Position numbers and translations under genes: made by a program. This document shows positions 41,701 to 50,099 of a DNA stretch of 64,000 bases, in pieces; position 1 is the first letter of the stretch, and every line of letters starts with the position of its first letter. This stretch comes from Rugosimonospora africana. Lineage in GTDB: Bacteria; Actinomycetota; Actinomycetes; Mycobacteriales; Micromonosporaceae. Location: NCBI RefSeq assembly GCF_016862975.1, contig NZ_BONZ01000040.1, positions 1 through 64,000 of the forward strand. Direction: 5' to 3'. Below the pieces are notes generated by a model, which saw only the letters and a list, made by a program, of their open reading frames with translations, was not told the origin of the DNA and did not search any database.

Positions 41701-43032
41701 CCAGGGATCGCCGCTACCGGCGGGATCGCCGCCCGCGTGCTCCGGGCCCGCGTGCTTTCCGCCCGCGTGCTCCGGGTGGCGCTGCCGGATCGGCGTGGCG
41801 ATCGCGACGGCGGCGACCAGCGCGCAGCCGGCCCCGGCGGACAGGAACACGGCGGTGACGCCGAAGCGTCCCGCCGCCCAGGTCAGCAGCGCGGCACCGA
41901 TCGGTCCCAGGGAGAAGTGCATGGTCCAGAACGCCGACGTGACGCGGCCGAGCAGGTGGTTCGGTGTGACCTGCTGACGCAGCGACATCGAGCAGGTACC
42001 GGCGATGCCGGCGCAGCACAAATACACGGCGGCGAGGACGGCGATGACCGGCACGGTGCGGGTGAGCCCGAGTCCGGCGATGGCCAGCCCGCACACCGCC
42101 TGACCGCCGATCCACGTGTACCCGAATCCGATGTGCCGGCGTAGCCACGCGACGAGCAGCGCACCGGTGAGGGTGCCGATCGTGGCCGGCCCGAGCACCG
42201 CGCCGACCGTGGCGTCGGTGTGACCGAGGGTGTGCCTGATGTCGTAGATGAGCACGTCGGTCAGGCCGTACGTGAGGAAGACGACGAAGGACAGCAACGC
42301 GGTCAGCGCGCGCAGCGTCGGGTGACGCCAGAGGAAGCGGGCACCGGCGAACAGTTGCGCGAGCGGCCGTCCGCCAGCCTCCGCGGGGTCCTGAATATCC
42401 GGCGCGTCGTGGGTAACCGGCGCGTCGCGGCTCCGCAGCCGGATCAGTGCCACGCCGGCGGCCGACAGCGCGAAGCTGGCCGCGTTGACGGCCACCGCCG
42501 CGGCCGGCCCGAGCCACCCGGAGACCACGCCGGCCAGCAGCGGGCCGACCACCCCGGCGGCGGCACCGGTGGCGTACAGGCGGCCGTTGGCCTCGGTGAT
42601 CCGCTCGGTGCCGACCAGGTTGCGTACGGCGGTGACGTACCCGACCTGGAACACCATGCCGAGCGCCTCGCAGGCGGGCAGCACGACATACAGCAGCCAG
42701 ACCTGCGGCCCGAACGACCAGGCGATCGGGATCGCCGCGTACAGCACCATCCGGGCCAGGTCGCACGCGATGAGCAGGCGCCGCCGGTCCAGCCGGTCGA
42801 CCAGGATCCCGGCGAAGAGGCCGGCGACGATCGAGGCGACGCCGGCCGCACCGGTCAGCAGCCCCATCTGCGCGGCCGAACCGGTGGCGTGCAGAACGAG
42901 CAGCGGAATGGCGATGTACGCGAAGGAGTCGCCGGCGACCGACAGCGTCTGCGAGCCCCAGAAGAGGCTGAAGTCGCGATCGCGCCACAGCGGCCGGACC
43001 GGCACGGCGACCGTGGCGGGCGATGCCGTCAC
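41608..43032 (-). CDS. MFS transporter with low-complexity C-terminal tail
   Basis: A 474-residue major-facilitator exporter with twelve predicted helices. DRLDRRRLLIACDLAR is the conserved loop 2-3 motif of the enterobactin-exporter/MFS_3 type. The last 60 residues are hydrophilic (His/Gly/Pro, then Asp/Ser/Arg) and are encoded by near-repeats that cross the stop codon. The GTG at 43032 has GGGAGG six bases upstream. Two direct copies of TCGACAGGTAGC lie 50-80 bp before the start. The substrate is unknown. Confidence 0.9.
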   Translation of the reverse strand: MTASPATVAVPVRPLWRDRDFSLFWGSQTLSVAGDSFAYIAIPLLVLHATGSAAQMGLLTGAAGVASIVAGLFAGILVDRLDRRRLLIACDLARMVLYAAIPIAWSFGPQVWLLYVVLPACEALGMVFQVGYVTAVRNLVGTERITEANGRLYATGAAAGVVGPLLAGVVSGWLGPAAAVAVNAASFALSAAGVALIRLRSRDAPVTHDAPDIQDPAEAGGRPLAQLFAGARFLWRHPTLRALTALLSFVVFLTYGLTDVLIYDIRHTLGHTDATVGAVLGPATIGTLTGALLVAWLRRHIGFGYTWIGGQAVCGLAIAGLGLTRTVPVIAVLAAVYLCCAGIAGTCSMSLRQQVTPNHLLGRVTSAFWTMHFSLGPIGAALLTWAAGRFGVTAVFLSAGAGCALVAAVAIATPIRQRHPEHAGGKHAGPEHAGGDPAGSGDPWRQRTPDDSEHPDDSGLPSDSRPGRQRAPGR

Positions 43033-43082
43033 GACGTACCTCCCAGTTTCGCCGTGCCCTTCCCGCCGGTCGAGCGTACCTT

Positions 43083-43112
43083 TCGACAGGTAGCGGAAAC
43101 TCGACAGGTAGC
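43083..43112. promoter_or_regulatory. Direct repeats between the MFS and MBL genes
   Basis: TCGACAGGTAGC occurs at 43083-43094 and 43101-43112, 18 bp apart, in the divergent promoter region. It may be a two-box operator for either gene. Confidence 0.5.
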
Positions 43113-43144
43113 CCAGACGCGGCATGTGGTGAAGGAGCGACCGG

Positions 43145-43948
43145 ATGCAGATCGGAGACGTCCGCCTCGACCTGGTGGCCGACGGCACGTTCGTCGCGCG
43201 ACCCAGGTACTTCGGCGAGGACGTGCCCCCGGAGACACACCCGGAACTCTTCGGCCGTCACCAGACCGCGTTCCTGCCGATCGGCTGCTTCCTCGTCCGC
43301 ACCGGCGACCGGCTCGTCCTGGTCGACGCCGGCCTCGGCCCGGAACAGCAGGATCTGCCGCACGGCATGCACCTGGTCGGCGGCCAGCTGCTGACCGGAC
43401 TCCGGGCGCTCGGCGTCGCCACCGGAGACATCACCGATGTCGTCTGCAGCCACCTGCACGCCGACCATGTCGGCTGGCTCTTCGACCGCGACGCCCGCCC
43501 GGTCTTCCGGAACGCGACGGTCTGGTACGGCGCCGCCGACGGGGACCGCTTCGTCACCGGGCCCGGCTCGATGGCGGCGCACATCCGGGAAGGGTTCCGC
43601 GACCCCGCGCACGCGTCCCGGCTTCGGCCGATCGATCGGGACACCACCGTCGCGCCCGGCATCACCGCGCTGCCCGCGCCCGGGCACACTCCGGGGCACC
43701 TCTGTCTGGTCATCTCGTCCGGGCAGCGGCGCGCTCTGCTCCTCGGTGACGCGGTCACCTGTCCGGTACAGCTCGACGAATCGACCTGGCACTCGATGAG
43801 CGACGTGGATCCGGCGCTGGCGGCCCGGACGCGGGAGCGCCTCTGGCGCGAGCTCGAGGACGGGAACACGGTCGGCGCCGGCGCGCATTTCCCGGAACTC
43901 CAGTTCGGGCGGGTCCTGGCCGGCACGGCCCGGCGCTGGCTGACCTGA
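43145..43948 (+). CDS. MBL-fold metallo-hydrolase
   Basis: A 267-residue metallo-beta-lactamase-fold hydrolase. HLHADH (H103, H105, D107, H108), the later histidine in PAPGHTPGH, the aspartate in LLLGDAV and a final GAHFPELQFG complete a binuclear zinc site. The family covers quorum-signal lactonases, glyoxalase II-like enzymes and others; the substrate is not evident. AAGGAG precedes the ATG by eight bases. The stop is inside a 10-bp direct repeat, GCTGACCTGA. Confidence 0.9.
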   Translation: MQIGDVRLDLVADGTFVARPRYFGEDVPPETHPELFGRHQTAFLPIGCFLVRTGDRLVLVDAGLGPEQQDLPHGMHLVGGQLLTGLRALGVATGDITDVVCSHLHADHVGWLFDRDARPVFRNATVWYGAADGDRFVTGPGSMAAHIREGFRDPAHASRLRPIDRDTTVAPGITALPAPGHTPGHLCLVISSGQRRALLLGDAVTCPVQLDESTWHSMSDVDPALAARTRERLWRELEDGNTVGAGAHFPELQFGRVLAGTARRWLT

Positions 43949-43957
43949 GCTGACCTG
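43937..43957 (+). repeat. 10-bp direct repeat at the MBL stop codon
   Basis: GCTGACCTGA is followed at once by GCTGACCTGC. The TGA stop is in the first copy. It is a small but clean stop-anchored duplication. Confidence 0.8.
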
Positions 43958-44029
43958 CCGTAGGGTCGGCTTCCGGAGGGCCGACTGCCGCGGCGACGGG
44001 TGGGGCGCCGCCGGAGAGGGGAGCCCGCG

Positions 44030-45184
44030 ATGAGCACCGCGCCGTCCGGCCACGAGAAGAACCCGGCCGCTGCGGCTCGGGAGGCGGCGACTCGGGACCC
44101 TGCGATCCCGGCCGCGCCGACCCCCGATGAGGAGTTGGACGCGGTGCGAGCCGGCGACGAGCCGTCGTTCGCGGCGGTGGTCGAGCGCCACCGGACGGAG
44201 CTGCGGGTGCACTGCTACCGGATGCTCGGCTCGCTGGAGGACGCGGAGGACCTGGTCCAGGAGACGTTCCTGCGCGCCTGGAAGAACCTCGGCACCTTCG
44301 AGGGGCGCTCGACGCTGCGCGCCTGGCTGTACCGGATCGCGACGAACGCCTGCCTCGACGCGCTGGACGGCCGGGCCCGCCGGGTACTCCCGCAGCACCT
44401 GGAACCGCCCTCGGCGCCGGACGCGCCGCGGCCGCCGCGCACCGACATCGCGTGGCTGCAGCCCCTTCCCGACCGGCTCGCCGAACCCGACGCCGGCTGG
44501 GAGCCGGTCGCCGACAGCGACGCGGAGCCGGACGCGGCGGTGGTCGCGCGGGAGACGATCGAACTGGCGTTCCTGGCCGCGATCCAGCACCTGCCGGCCC
44601 GGCAGCGGGCCGTGCTGATCCTGCGCGACGTGGTCGGCTGGCCGGCCAGCGACACCGCGGCGGCGCTGTCGGGCAGCGTGGCGTCGGTCAACAGCGCGCT
44701 GCAACGGGCCCGCGCGACCCTGCGGGAGCACCTGCCGCGACGCCGGCTGGACTGGGCGCCGTCGGCCGCGCCCACCGAGGCGGAGCGGGCGGTACTCCGG
44801 CGGTACCTGGAGGCGGTGGAGCGCACCGACCTCGCCGCGCTGGCCTGCCTGCTGGCCGAGGACGTGCGGACGGCCATGCCGCCGTACCCGCACTGGTTCC
44901 TCGGCCGGGACGCCGTGCTCGCGGCGCTCGCGGCCAGCTGGGACCCGGATTCGCCGCACTGGGCGGGACGGTTCCGGATGGTGGAGACATCGGCCAACCG
45001 CCAGCCGGCCGCGGCGGCGTACGTGCGGGGGCGCGGGGACACCGCGTACCGGGCCTTCGGGATCGGCGTACTGCGGGTCGAGGACGGCCGCATCGCGGAG
45101 CTGACCGCGTTCCACGACCCCGGCCTGTTCCCGGCGTTCGGCCTGCCGGTGGCGTTGCCGCCCGAGCACAGGCCCGCGTGGTAG
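44030..45184 (+). CDS. ECF sigma factor with C-terminal SnoaL-like domain
   Basis: A 384-residue extracytoplasmic-function sigma factor. Region 2 (residues about 45-115) includes HCYRMLGSLEDAEDLVQETF. Region 4 (about 180-235) includes LPARQRAVLILRDVVGWPAS and QRARATLREHL. The last 130 residues are an NTF2/SnoaL-like domain (YLEAVERTDLAALACLLAED), which in such sigma factors replaces an anti-sigma factor as an internal regulator. GGGGAG eight bases before the ATG supports the start. The next gene is a DHFR-family protein, a pairing seen in other actinomycetes. The final residues and stop are supplied by the 58-bp repeat. Confidence 0.92.
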   Translation: MSTAPSGHEKNPAAAAREAATRDPAIPAAPTPDEELDAVRAGDEPSFAAVVERHRTELRVHCYRMLGSLEDAEDLVQETFLRAWKNLGTFEGRSTLRAWLYRIATNACLDALDGRARRVLPQHLEPPSAPDAPRPPRTDIAWLQPLPDRLAEPDAGWEPVADSDAEPDAAVVARETIELAFLAAIQHLPARQRAVLILRDVVGWPASDTAAALSGSVASVNSALQRARATLREHLPRRRLDWAPSAAPTEAERAVLRRYLEAVERTDLAALACLLAEDVRTAMPPYPHWFLGRDAVLAALAASWDPDSPHWAGRFRMVETSANRQPAAAAYVRGRGDTAYRAFGIGVLRVEDGRIAELTAFHDPGLFPAFGLPVALPPEHRPAW

Positions 45185-45245
45185 AGCCTGAGCGGAGCCG
45201 GAGCCGGTTTGTGGCGGAGGCGAGCACAGGCCCGCGTGGTAGAGC
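45164..45245 (+). repeat. 58-bp repeat at the sigma-factor gene end
   Basis: The 24-bp stretch beginning GAGCACAGGCCCGCGTGG occurs at 45164 and again at 45222, exactly 58 bp apart. The segment between them is the reverse complement of the unit at 26687-26864. The sigma gene's last codons and TAG stop are in the first copy. Confidence 0.93.
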
Positions 45246-45313
45246 GATGAGTTTTTCCGGGTACCGCCGTCTCAACCAGGGTCGACAACACACGACCCCG
45301 ACGGAGGCACATC

Positions 45314-45856
45314 ATGGCTACGCTGATCTACTCGGCCACCATGTCGCTGGACGGCTTCATCGCCGGCCCGGGAGGCGACATGTCCTGGCTGACCGCTCAC
45401 ATCGGCCCCGACCCCGCGGTGGAGGACCTGATCCCGCGCATCGGCGCGCTGCTCGTCGGCCGGCGCACGTTCGGCGGTGACGATCCCCACCGCGGTACGG
45501 AGAAGGAGGGCAAACCGTTCGGCGGCGGCTGGAGCGGCCCGCAGTTCGTCCTCACGCACCACGCCCCGGACGTCGAGTACCCGGACGTGACATTCGTCGG
45601 TGACCTGAACACGGCGGTCGCCGCGGCGAAGGCGGCGGCCGGCGACAAGTACGTGAACGTCCTCGGTGCCAGCGTCGCCGCGCAGTGCCTGGACGCGGGC
45701 GTGCTCGACGAGATCTTCGTGGGGATCGCCCCGGTCATGCTCGGCGACGGCGTCCGGCTGTTCAACCACCCGGGCGGGAAGAGTGTCGCGCTGGAGCGCT
45801 TTGCCCTGACCTACACGGCGAACGTGACGAACCTTCGGCTGCGGGTGGCCGGATAA
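45314..45856 (+). CDS. Dihydrofolate-reductase-family protein (RibD C-terminal-like)
   Basis: A 180-residue protein of the DHFR/RibD reductase fold, beginning LIYSATMSLDGFIAGPGGDM and ending LFNHPGGKSVALERFALTYT. Members are NADPH-binding proteins rarely shown to reduce folate. GGAGG before the ATG fixes the start. It lies 129 bp after the sigma-factor gene and may be read through from it or belong to its regulon. Confidence 0.9.
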   Translation: MATLIYSATMSLDGFIAGPGGDMSWLTAHIGPDPAVEDLIPRIGALLVGRRTFGGDDPHRGTEKEGKPFGGGWSGPQFVLTHHAPDVEYPDVTFVGDLNTAVAAAKAAAGDKYVNVLGASVAAQCLDAGVLDEIFVGIAPVMLGDGVRLFNHPGGKSVALERFALTYTANVTNLRLRVAG

Positions 45857-46013
45857 GCGCACGGGGCCCCAGACGGGATGTACCGCGCCGGGCCGTTCCG
45901 GCGTGGTACGCCCGGTTCCGGGCAGCGGGGGCTTAGAGCGGCGGGCGGGAGGGCTGCAACTGCCCATTCCTCCGTCCGCAGACGTATGAATCCGTCGGTG
46001 TTAGTGTCGTTTT

Positions 46014-46573
46014 GTGCAGCTGGCCGAGCGGGCGCGCCATGATGGTGTACATCCACAGACCGCGTATCGCTGGTTTCGTGGGGGACGATACCGGTGCCCG
46101 TTCGGCGTGTTTCGTCGCGCACGATCATGGTGGGGGTGGCTGACGCAGCGCGGCAGGGTCAGGTCGTCGTCTACGCCCGGGTGTGGTCGGTCGATCAGCG
46201 AGCTGACTTGGATCGGCAGGTCGCTCGGGTGACGCAAGGGTGACCTGGCAGGACCTGGCAGTTTCGCGGTGGTGACCGAGGTCGGATCCGCGGTGAACGG
46301 GCGGTGCAAGAAGATTCTCGGGCTGTTGCGCGAGGGGAACGTGACGACGGTCGTGATCGAGCGTCGGGATCGGTTCGCGGGGTTCGGCGTCGAGTATGTT
46401 GAGGCGGTGTTGGCCGGGTCGGGGTGGTCGATCCAGCCGAGGCCGACGACGACCTCGTGCGGAATGTCACGGAGATCCTCACTGGTCTCTGCGTCCGACT
46501 GTATGGCCGCCGGGCAGCGGTGAACCGGGCCAGCCGCGCGGTGGTCGCCGCTACCGCCAGGGACGTTCCGTGA
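46014..46573 (+). pseudogene. tnpA: IS607 serine recombinase TnpA, frameshifted
   Basis: Pieces of one IS607 resolvase are spread over several frames. The MerR-like head is LAERARHDGVHPQTAYRWF (from 46014). A second frame from about 46082 reads VVVYARVWSVDQRADLDRQV and stops at 46243. A short third frame gives WQDLAVSR. VVTEVGSAVNG then continues from 46269, and the tail DDDLVRNVTEILTGLCVRLY is in the frame that ends at 46573. At least four frameshifts are needed. The usual catalytic serine in YARVSS is a tryptophan here. The gene cannot make active transposase. Confidence 0.88.
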
Positions 46574-47997
46574 AGCGGTACGAGCCGCCAGAGGGCTGGG
46601 TCGTGCAGGCGTACCGGTTTGCCCTCGACCCGAGTGACGTTCAGGTTCTGGGTCTACGCCGTAACAGCGGTGCGGCCCGGTTCGTCTACAACTACATGCT
46701 GGGGCGGGTCAGCGCGGTGAAGGCACAGCGTGCTGCCGAGGCCAGCTATGGAGTAGCCGAGGCGGACCTGACGCCGTGGCAGGGCTGGTCCCTGCCGGAG
46801 CTGCGGCGGACCTGGAACGAGATCAAGCAGTGGGTGGCGCCGTGGTGGGCACAGTGTTCCAAGGAGGCGTTCAACACCGGTCTGGCGAACCTGTCCGCCG
46901 CACTGGGCAACTGGCACGCTTCACGCGCCGGCGCCCGCAAGGGCCGTCGGATGGGCTTTCCCCGCGTGAAGAAGAAACAGGGTCGTAGGTCGGTCCGGTT
47001 CACCACCGGCGCGATCCGGGTCGAGGCTGATTATCGGCATGTGGTGCTGCCCCGGCTGGGTCGCATCCGCACCCATGAGTCGACCCGCAAACTGGCCCGC
47101 CGGGTACGGGCGGGCACCGCGACGATCCTGTCCGCCACGGTTACCGAGACCGCTGGCAGGTGGTTCTGCTCGTTCCAGGTCGCGGTTGGGCGCACGGTCG
47201 GCCGGCCGGCGCACGCGCCGAAAGCCGGCCTAGTCGTCGGCGTGGACGCTGGGATCAGGCACTTGGCGGTGCTGTGTACCGGCGAGATGGTGCCGAACCC
47301 GGCGCCGTTGAAGGCCGCGTTGAACAAACTGGGTAAGGCTCAACGCCGGGCCGCCCGCAGGGTGGGGCCATACGACCCGGCCACCGGCCGCAAGCAGGCC
47401 CCGTCGCACCGGTGGCAGCGGGCACAGCACGCGGTGGCCCGACTGCACGCCACCGTCTGCGCCGTCCGCGCCGACTCATGGCACCAACTCACCACCCGCC
47501 TGGCCCAACAGTTCACCACGATCGTGGTCGAGGACCTCCACGTGGCCGGCATGATGCGCAACCGCAAGCTCGCCAGATCCCTGACCGACGCCGCACCGGC
47601 GACCCTGCGCCGGCACCTCGGCTACAAGACCGGCTGGTACGGCAGCACGCTATACGTCGCCGACCGGTGGTACCCCAGCTCCAAGACGTGCTCCGCCTGC
47701 CAGACCGTGAAACCCAAGCTGTCGCTGGCCGAGCGCATGTTCCACTGCACCATGTGCGGACTGTCCCTGGACCGGGACGTCAACGCCGCACGTAATCTTG
47801 CCGCGCTCGTGCGGCACGTCGACCTGGAGTTGCCGGGCGACGCGAAAACAGGACGTGGAGCCTACGTAAGACCCGCAAGACCTGCATCCGCAGGCGGGGC
47901 GGCGGGCCGTGAAGCGTCTAGACCGGTCCAACCGGTCAACGTCGCCCGGCAACAGGCGACTGCCAATCATGAGTCACGTTTACTCACTGAGAGGTAA
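46570..47997 (+). CDS. tnpB: TnpB, RNA-guided RuvC nuclease of IS607
   Basis: A 475-residue TnpB (OrfB_IS605 family), the ancestor type of Cas12 nucleases. The RuvC catalytic residues are all present: D226 in VGVDAGIRHLA, E321 in VVEDLHV and D403 in DRDVNAARN. The zinc ribbon CSACQ/CTMCG is also complete. The GTG start overlaps the tnpA stop. The reading frame is open throughout, in contrast to the ruined tnpA. The C-terminal 60 residues are Ala/Arg-rich, where the guide RNA is expected to overlap. It could still cut DNA at the empty donor site or have been kept for another role. Confidence 0.93.
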   Translation: MKRYEPPEGWVVQAYRFALDPSDVQVLGLRRNSGAARFVYNYMLGRVSAVKAQRAAEASYGVAEADLTPWQGWSLPELRRTWNEIKQWVAPWWAQCSKEAFNTGLANLSAALGNWHASRAGARKGRRMGFPRVKKKQGRRSVRFTTGAIRVEADYRHVVLPRLGRIRTHESTRKLARRVRAGTATILSATVTETAGRWFCSFQVAVGRTVGRPAHAPKAGLVVGVDAGIRHLAVLCTGEMVPNPAPLKAALNKLGKAQRRAARRVGPYDPATGRKQAPSHRWQRAQHAVARLHATVCAVRADSWHQLTTRLAQQFTTIVVEDLHVAGMMRNRKLARSLTDAAPATLRRHLGYKTGWYGSTLYVADRWYPSSKTCSACQTVKPKLSLAERMFHCTMCGLSLDRDVNAARNLAALVRHVDLELPGDAKTGRGAYVRPARPASAGGAAGREASRPVQPVNVARQQATANHESRLLTER

Positions 47998-48054
47998 CGG
48001 TAATACACCGAGGTCAGGCGTGATCGGATCATCGCAGCACCCGCAGGAGTACCC

Positions 48055-49083
48055 GTGTCTCACCATCTCGACTCGCCGCTGTCCCTCCAGGACACCCGGC
48101 TCAACCTGACCGACCAGTTCGTGTTTCCCGGCGAGAGCGGAACCGTCTTCATCATGGATGTGAACAGTTCGGCGGCGGGATCCGACGCGAAGCCCGGTTT
48201 CCACCCGGAAGGCCGCTATGAGTTCAAGATCCATCGGAACGCCTCGGAGGTCGAGGACCTCACCTACCGGGTGAGTTTCGAGGAGGCCGACGGGGACGGC
48301 GAGCAGGCTCTCCGGCTCACGATGCTGACCGGGTCGGACGCGTCCGACGACGGCGCCGACGGCGAGACGATCGCCGAGGGGCGGACGAACGCGCCGGTCG
48401 ACGGCGTGTCGGGGATGCGCGCCTGGGCGGGGCGGGTGGTCGACCCGTTCTACATCGACCTGAACCAGCTGGCCACGATCGAGGACGCGGTCAAGAACGG
48501 GAAGCGGATCGATTCGGGTGACTGGCGGCCGGACGCCGCGAAGAACAGCTTCAACGACGCGACGGTCCACTCGATCGTCCTGGAGGTACCCGATGACGAC
48601 CCGAACCTGGGTTCGGGCACGGACATCGCGTGTTGGATCTCGACCCAACTGGCCACCGACGCGGGCGGCTGGCGGCAGATCAACCGGGAGGGTCACCCGA
48701 TGGTGTGGCCGATCTTCCGGCAGCTCAACGACGACTGGGCGACCAACGCGAACACCCGCCACCCGGACAGCGACGCGGGCGAGGAGGGTTCGCACATCGC
48801 GGAGCTGATCGCGGGCGTGGTCGCGGCGAACGGTACCTGCGACGACCCGGCCGCGTACGGCAGGGCGGTGGCCCGGCGCCTGCTGCCGGACGTGATGCCG
48901 TACCGGATCGGTACTCCGGCGAGTTACGGGTTCCTCGGGTTCAACGGCCGCGCGCTGTCCGACAACGCGCCCGAGGCGATGTTCTCGCTGGTGATGAACG
49001 CCGCCATCACCACCGGCCTGTCGCCCGCGCAGTTCAGCTCCACCCGGTCCGAGCTGTTCCCCTACGTGGTCTCGGCGCACTGA
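48055..49083 (+). CDS. DUF4331-family protein
   Basis: A 342-residue protein of the DUF4331 family, recognised by the start SHHLDSPLSLQDTRLNLTDQ and the beta-rich core. No signal peptide is seen, although many relatives are secreted. Function is unknown. AGGAG six bases before the GTG fixes the start. It begins 58 bp after tnpB ends, so the IS may have inserted into its upstream region. GC-rich near-repeats with GGCGCGCCGAGCC follow its stop. Confidence 0.85.
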   Translation: MSHHLDSPLSLQDTRLNLTDQFVFPGESGTVFIMDVNSSAAGSDAKPGFHPEGRYEFKIHRNASEVEDLTYRVSFEEADGDGEQALRLTMLTGSDASDDGADGETIAEGRTNAPVDGVSGMRAWAGRVVDPFYIDLNQLATIEDAVKNGKRIDSGDWRPDAAKNSFNDATVHSIVLEVPDDDPNLGSGTDIACWISTQLATDAGGWRQINREGHPMVWPIFRQLNDDWATNANTRHPDSDAGEEGSHIAELIAGVVAANGTCDDPAAYGRAVARRLLPDVMPYRIGTPASYGFLGFNGRALSDNAPEAMFSLVMNAAITTGLSPAQFSSTRSELFPYVVSAH

Positions 49084-49223
49084 GCCGGCGCGCCGAGCCG
49101 GCCGGCTCCAGGGGCGCGCCGAGCCAGCCGGCACCGCCCGCCGGTCCCGGTGCTGGCACAAGGGGGCCACCGGGTCGGATTTGACATCGACCGTGCTGCG
49201 TACGACTGGCTAAGCTGTGCGCC

Positions 49224-50099
49224 ATGCGTACTCTCCGGCCCCGCCCGCTGGTGCTGCTCGGCGCGGTGGCGTTGCTCGCGACCGCGGCCTGCGCCCCCGA
49301 GGACGACACCGGTGGCGGGGCCGCGGCGGCCAGCTCGTCGGCGTCCACCTGCAGCCCGGCGACCATGACGACACGCACCCCGGGGAAGTTCACCGTCGGC
49401 ACCGACGATCCGGTATACGAGCCGTGGTTCGTCGACAACAAGCCGGACAGCGGGCAGGGCTTCGAGTCCGCGGTGGCGTACGCGGTGGCCACGAAGCTCG
49501 GATACGGCAAGGACGCGGTGGTCTGGACGCGGGTGACGTTCAACAACGCGATCGCGCCCGGCGTCAAGCCGTACGACGTCGACATCAACGAGTTCTCCAT
49601 CACCGAGGACCGGAAGAAGGCGGTCGACTTCTCCTCGCCGTACTACGACGTGACCCAGGCCGTCATCGCGCTGAAGAGTTCGAAGATCGCCGGTGCGAAG
49701 AGCCTGTCGGACCTGAGGGTCGCCAAGCTCGGCGCACAGGTCGGCAGCACCAGCTACCGGGCGATCACCGAGGTGGTGAAGCCGGCAGCGCAGCCGGCCG
49801 TGTTCAACACCAACGACGATGCCAAGACCGCGCTGCAGAACGGCCAGATCGACGGGCTCGTGGTGGACCTGCCGACGGCGTTCTACATGACCTCCGCGGA
49901 GATCGACAATTCGCTGATCATCGGCCAGTTGCCGCAGCCGAGCGGGGCGCCCGAGCAGTTCGGCCTGGTGCTGGACAAGGGTTCCCGGTTGACCGCGTGC
50001 GTCAGCCAGGCGGTGGACGCGCTGCGGTCCGACGGCACGCTCGCCAATCTCCAGAAGCAGTGGCTCGCCCAGGTGGCCGGCGCGCCCGAGCTGAAGTGA
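49224..50099 (+). CDS. Amino-acid ABC transporter substrate-binding lipoprotein
   Basis: A 291-residue binding protein of the polar amino-acid type. The leader ends in the lipobox LLATAAC with the lipid cysteine at residue 23. The core has GKFTVGTDDPVYEPWFVDN and VDINEFSITEDRKKAVDFSS, the usual ligand-pocket strands. The ligand is not predictable. TAAGCT seven bases before the ATG suggests a leaderless message. It is the first gene of a three-gene operon. Confidence 0.92.
   Translation: MRTLRPRPLVLLGAVALLATAACAPEDDTGGGAAAASSSASTCSPATMTTRTPGKFTVGTDDPVYEPWFVDNKPDSGQGFESAVAYAVATKLGYGKDAVVWTRVTFNNAIAPGVKPYDVDINEFSITEDRKKAVDFSSPYYDVTQAVIALKSSKIAGAKSLSDLRVAKLGAQVGSTSYRAITEVVKPAAQPAVFNTNDDAKTALQNGQIDGLVVDLPTAFYMTSAEIDNSLIIGQLPQPSGAPEQFGLVLDKGSRLTACVSQAVDALRSDGTLANLQKQWLAQVAGAPELK

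Larger units (their letters stand above)
46005..48005 (+). mobile_element. IS607-type insertion sequence, defective tnpA with intact tnpB
   Basis: A serine-recombinase gene remnant and a tnpB gene overlap as GTGA, the standard IS607 layout. The exact ends are not resolved because IS607 elements have no terminal inverted repeats. The left end must lie before 46014, and the right end near 48000, shortly after the tnpB stop. The 3' end of tnpB and the following bases would encode the guide (omega) RNA in an active element; GAGTCACGTTTACTC near 47970 is a small hairpin there. The insertion lies between the DHFR-family gene and the DUF4331 gene. Confidence 0.85.

Noticed and set aside
49181-49216. 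TTGACA as -35 for the amino-acid binding-protein gene
   Set aside because: It is a perfect hexamer, but the spacer to TAAGCT is 24 bp, too long; no better -10 is found at 16-18 bp.
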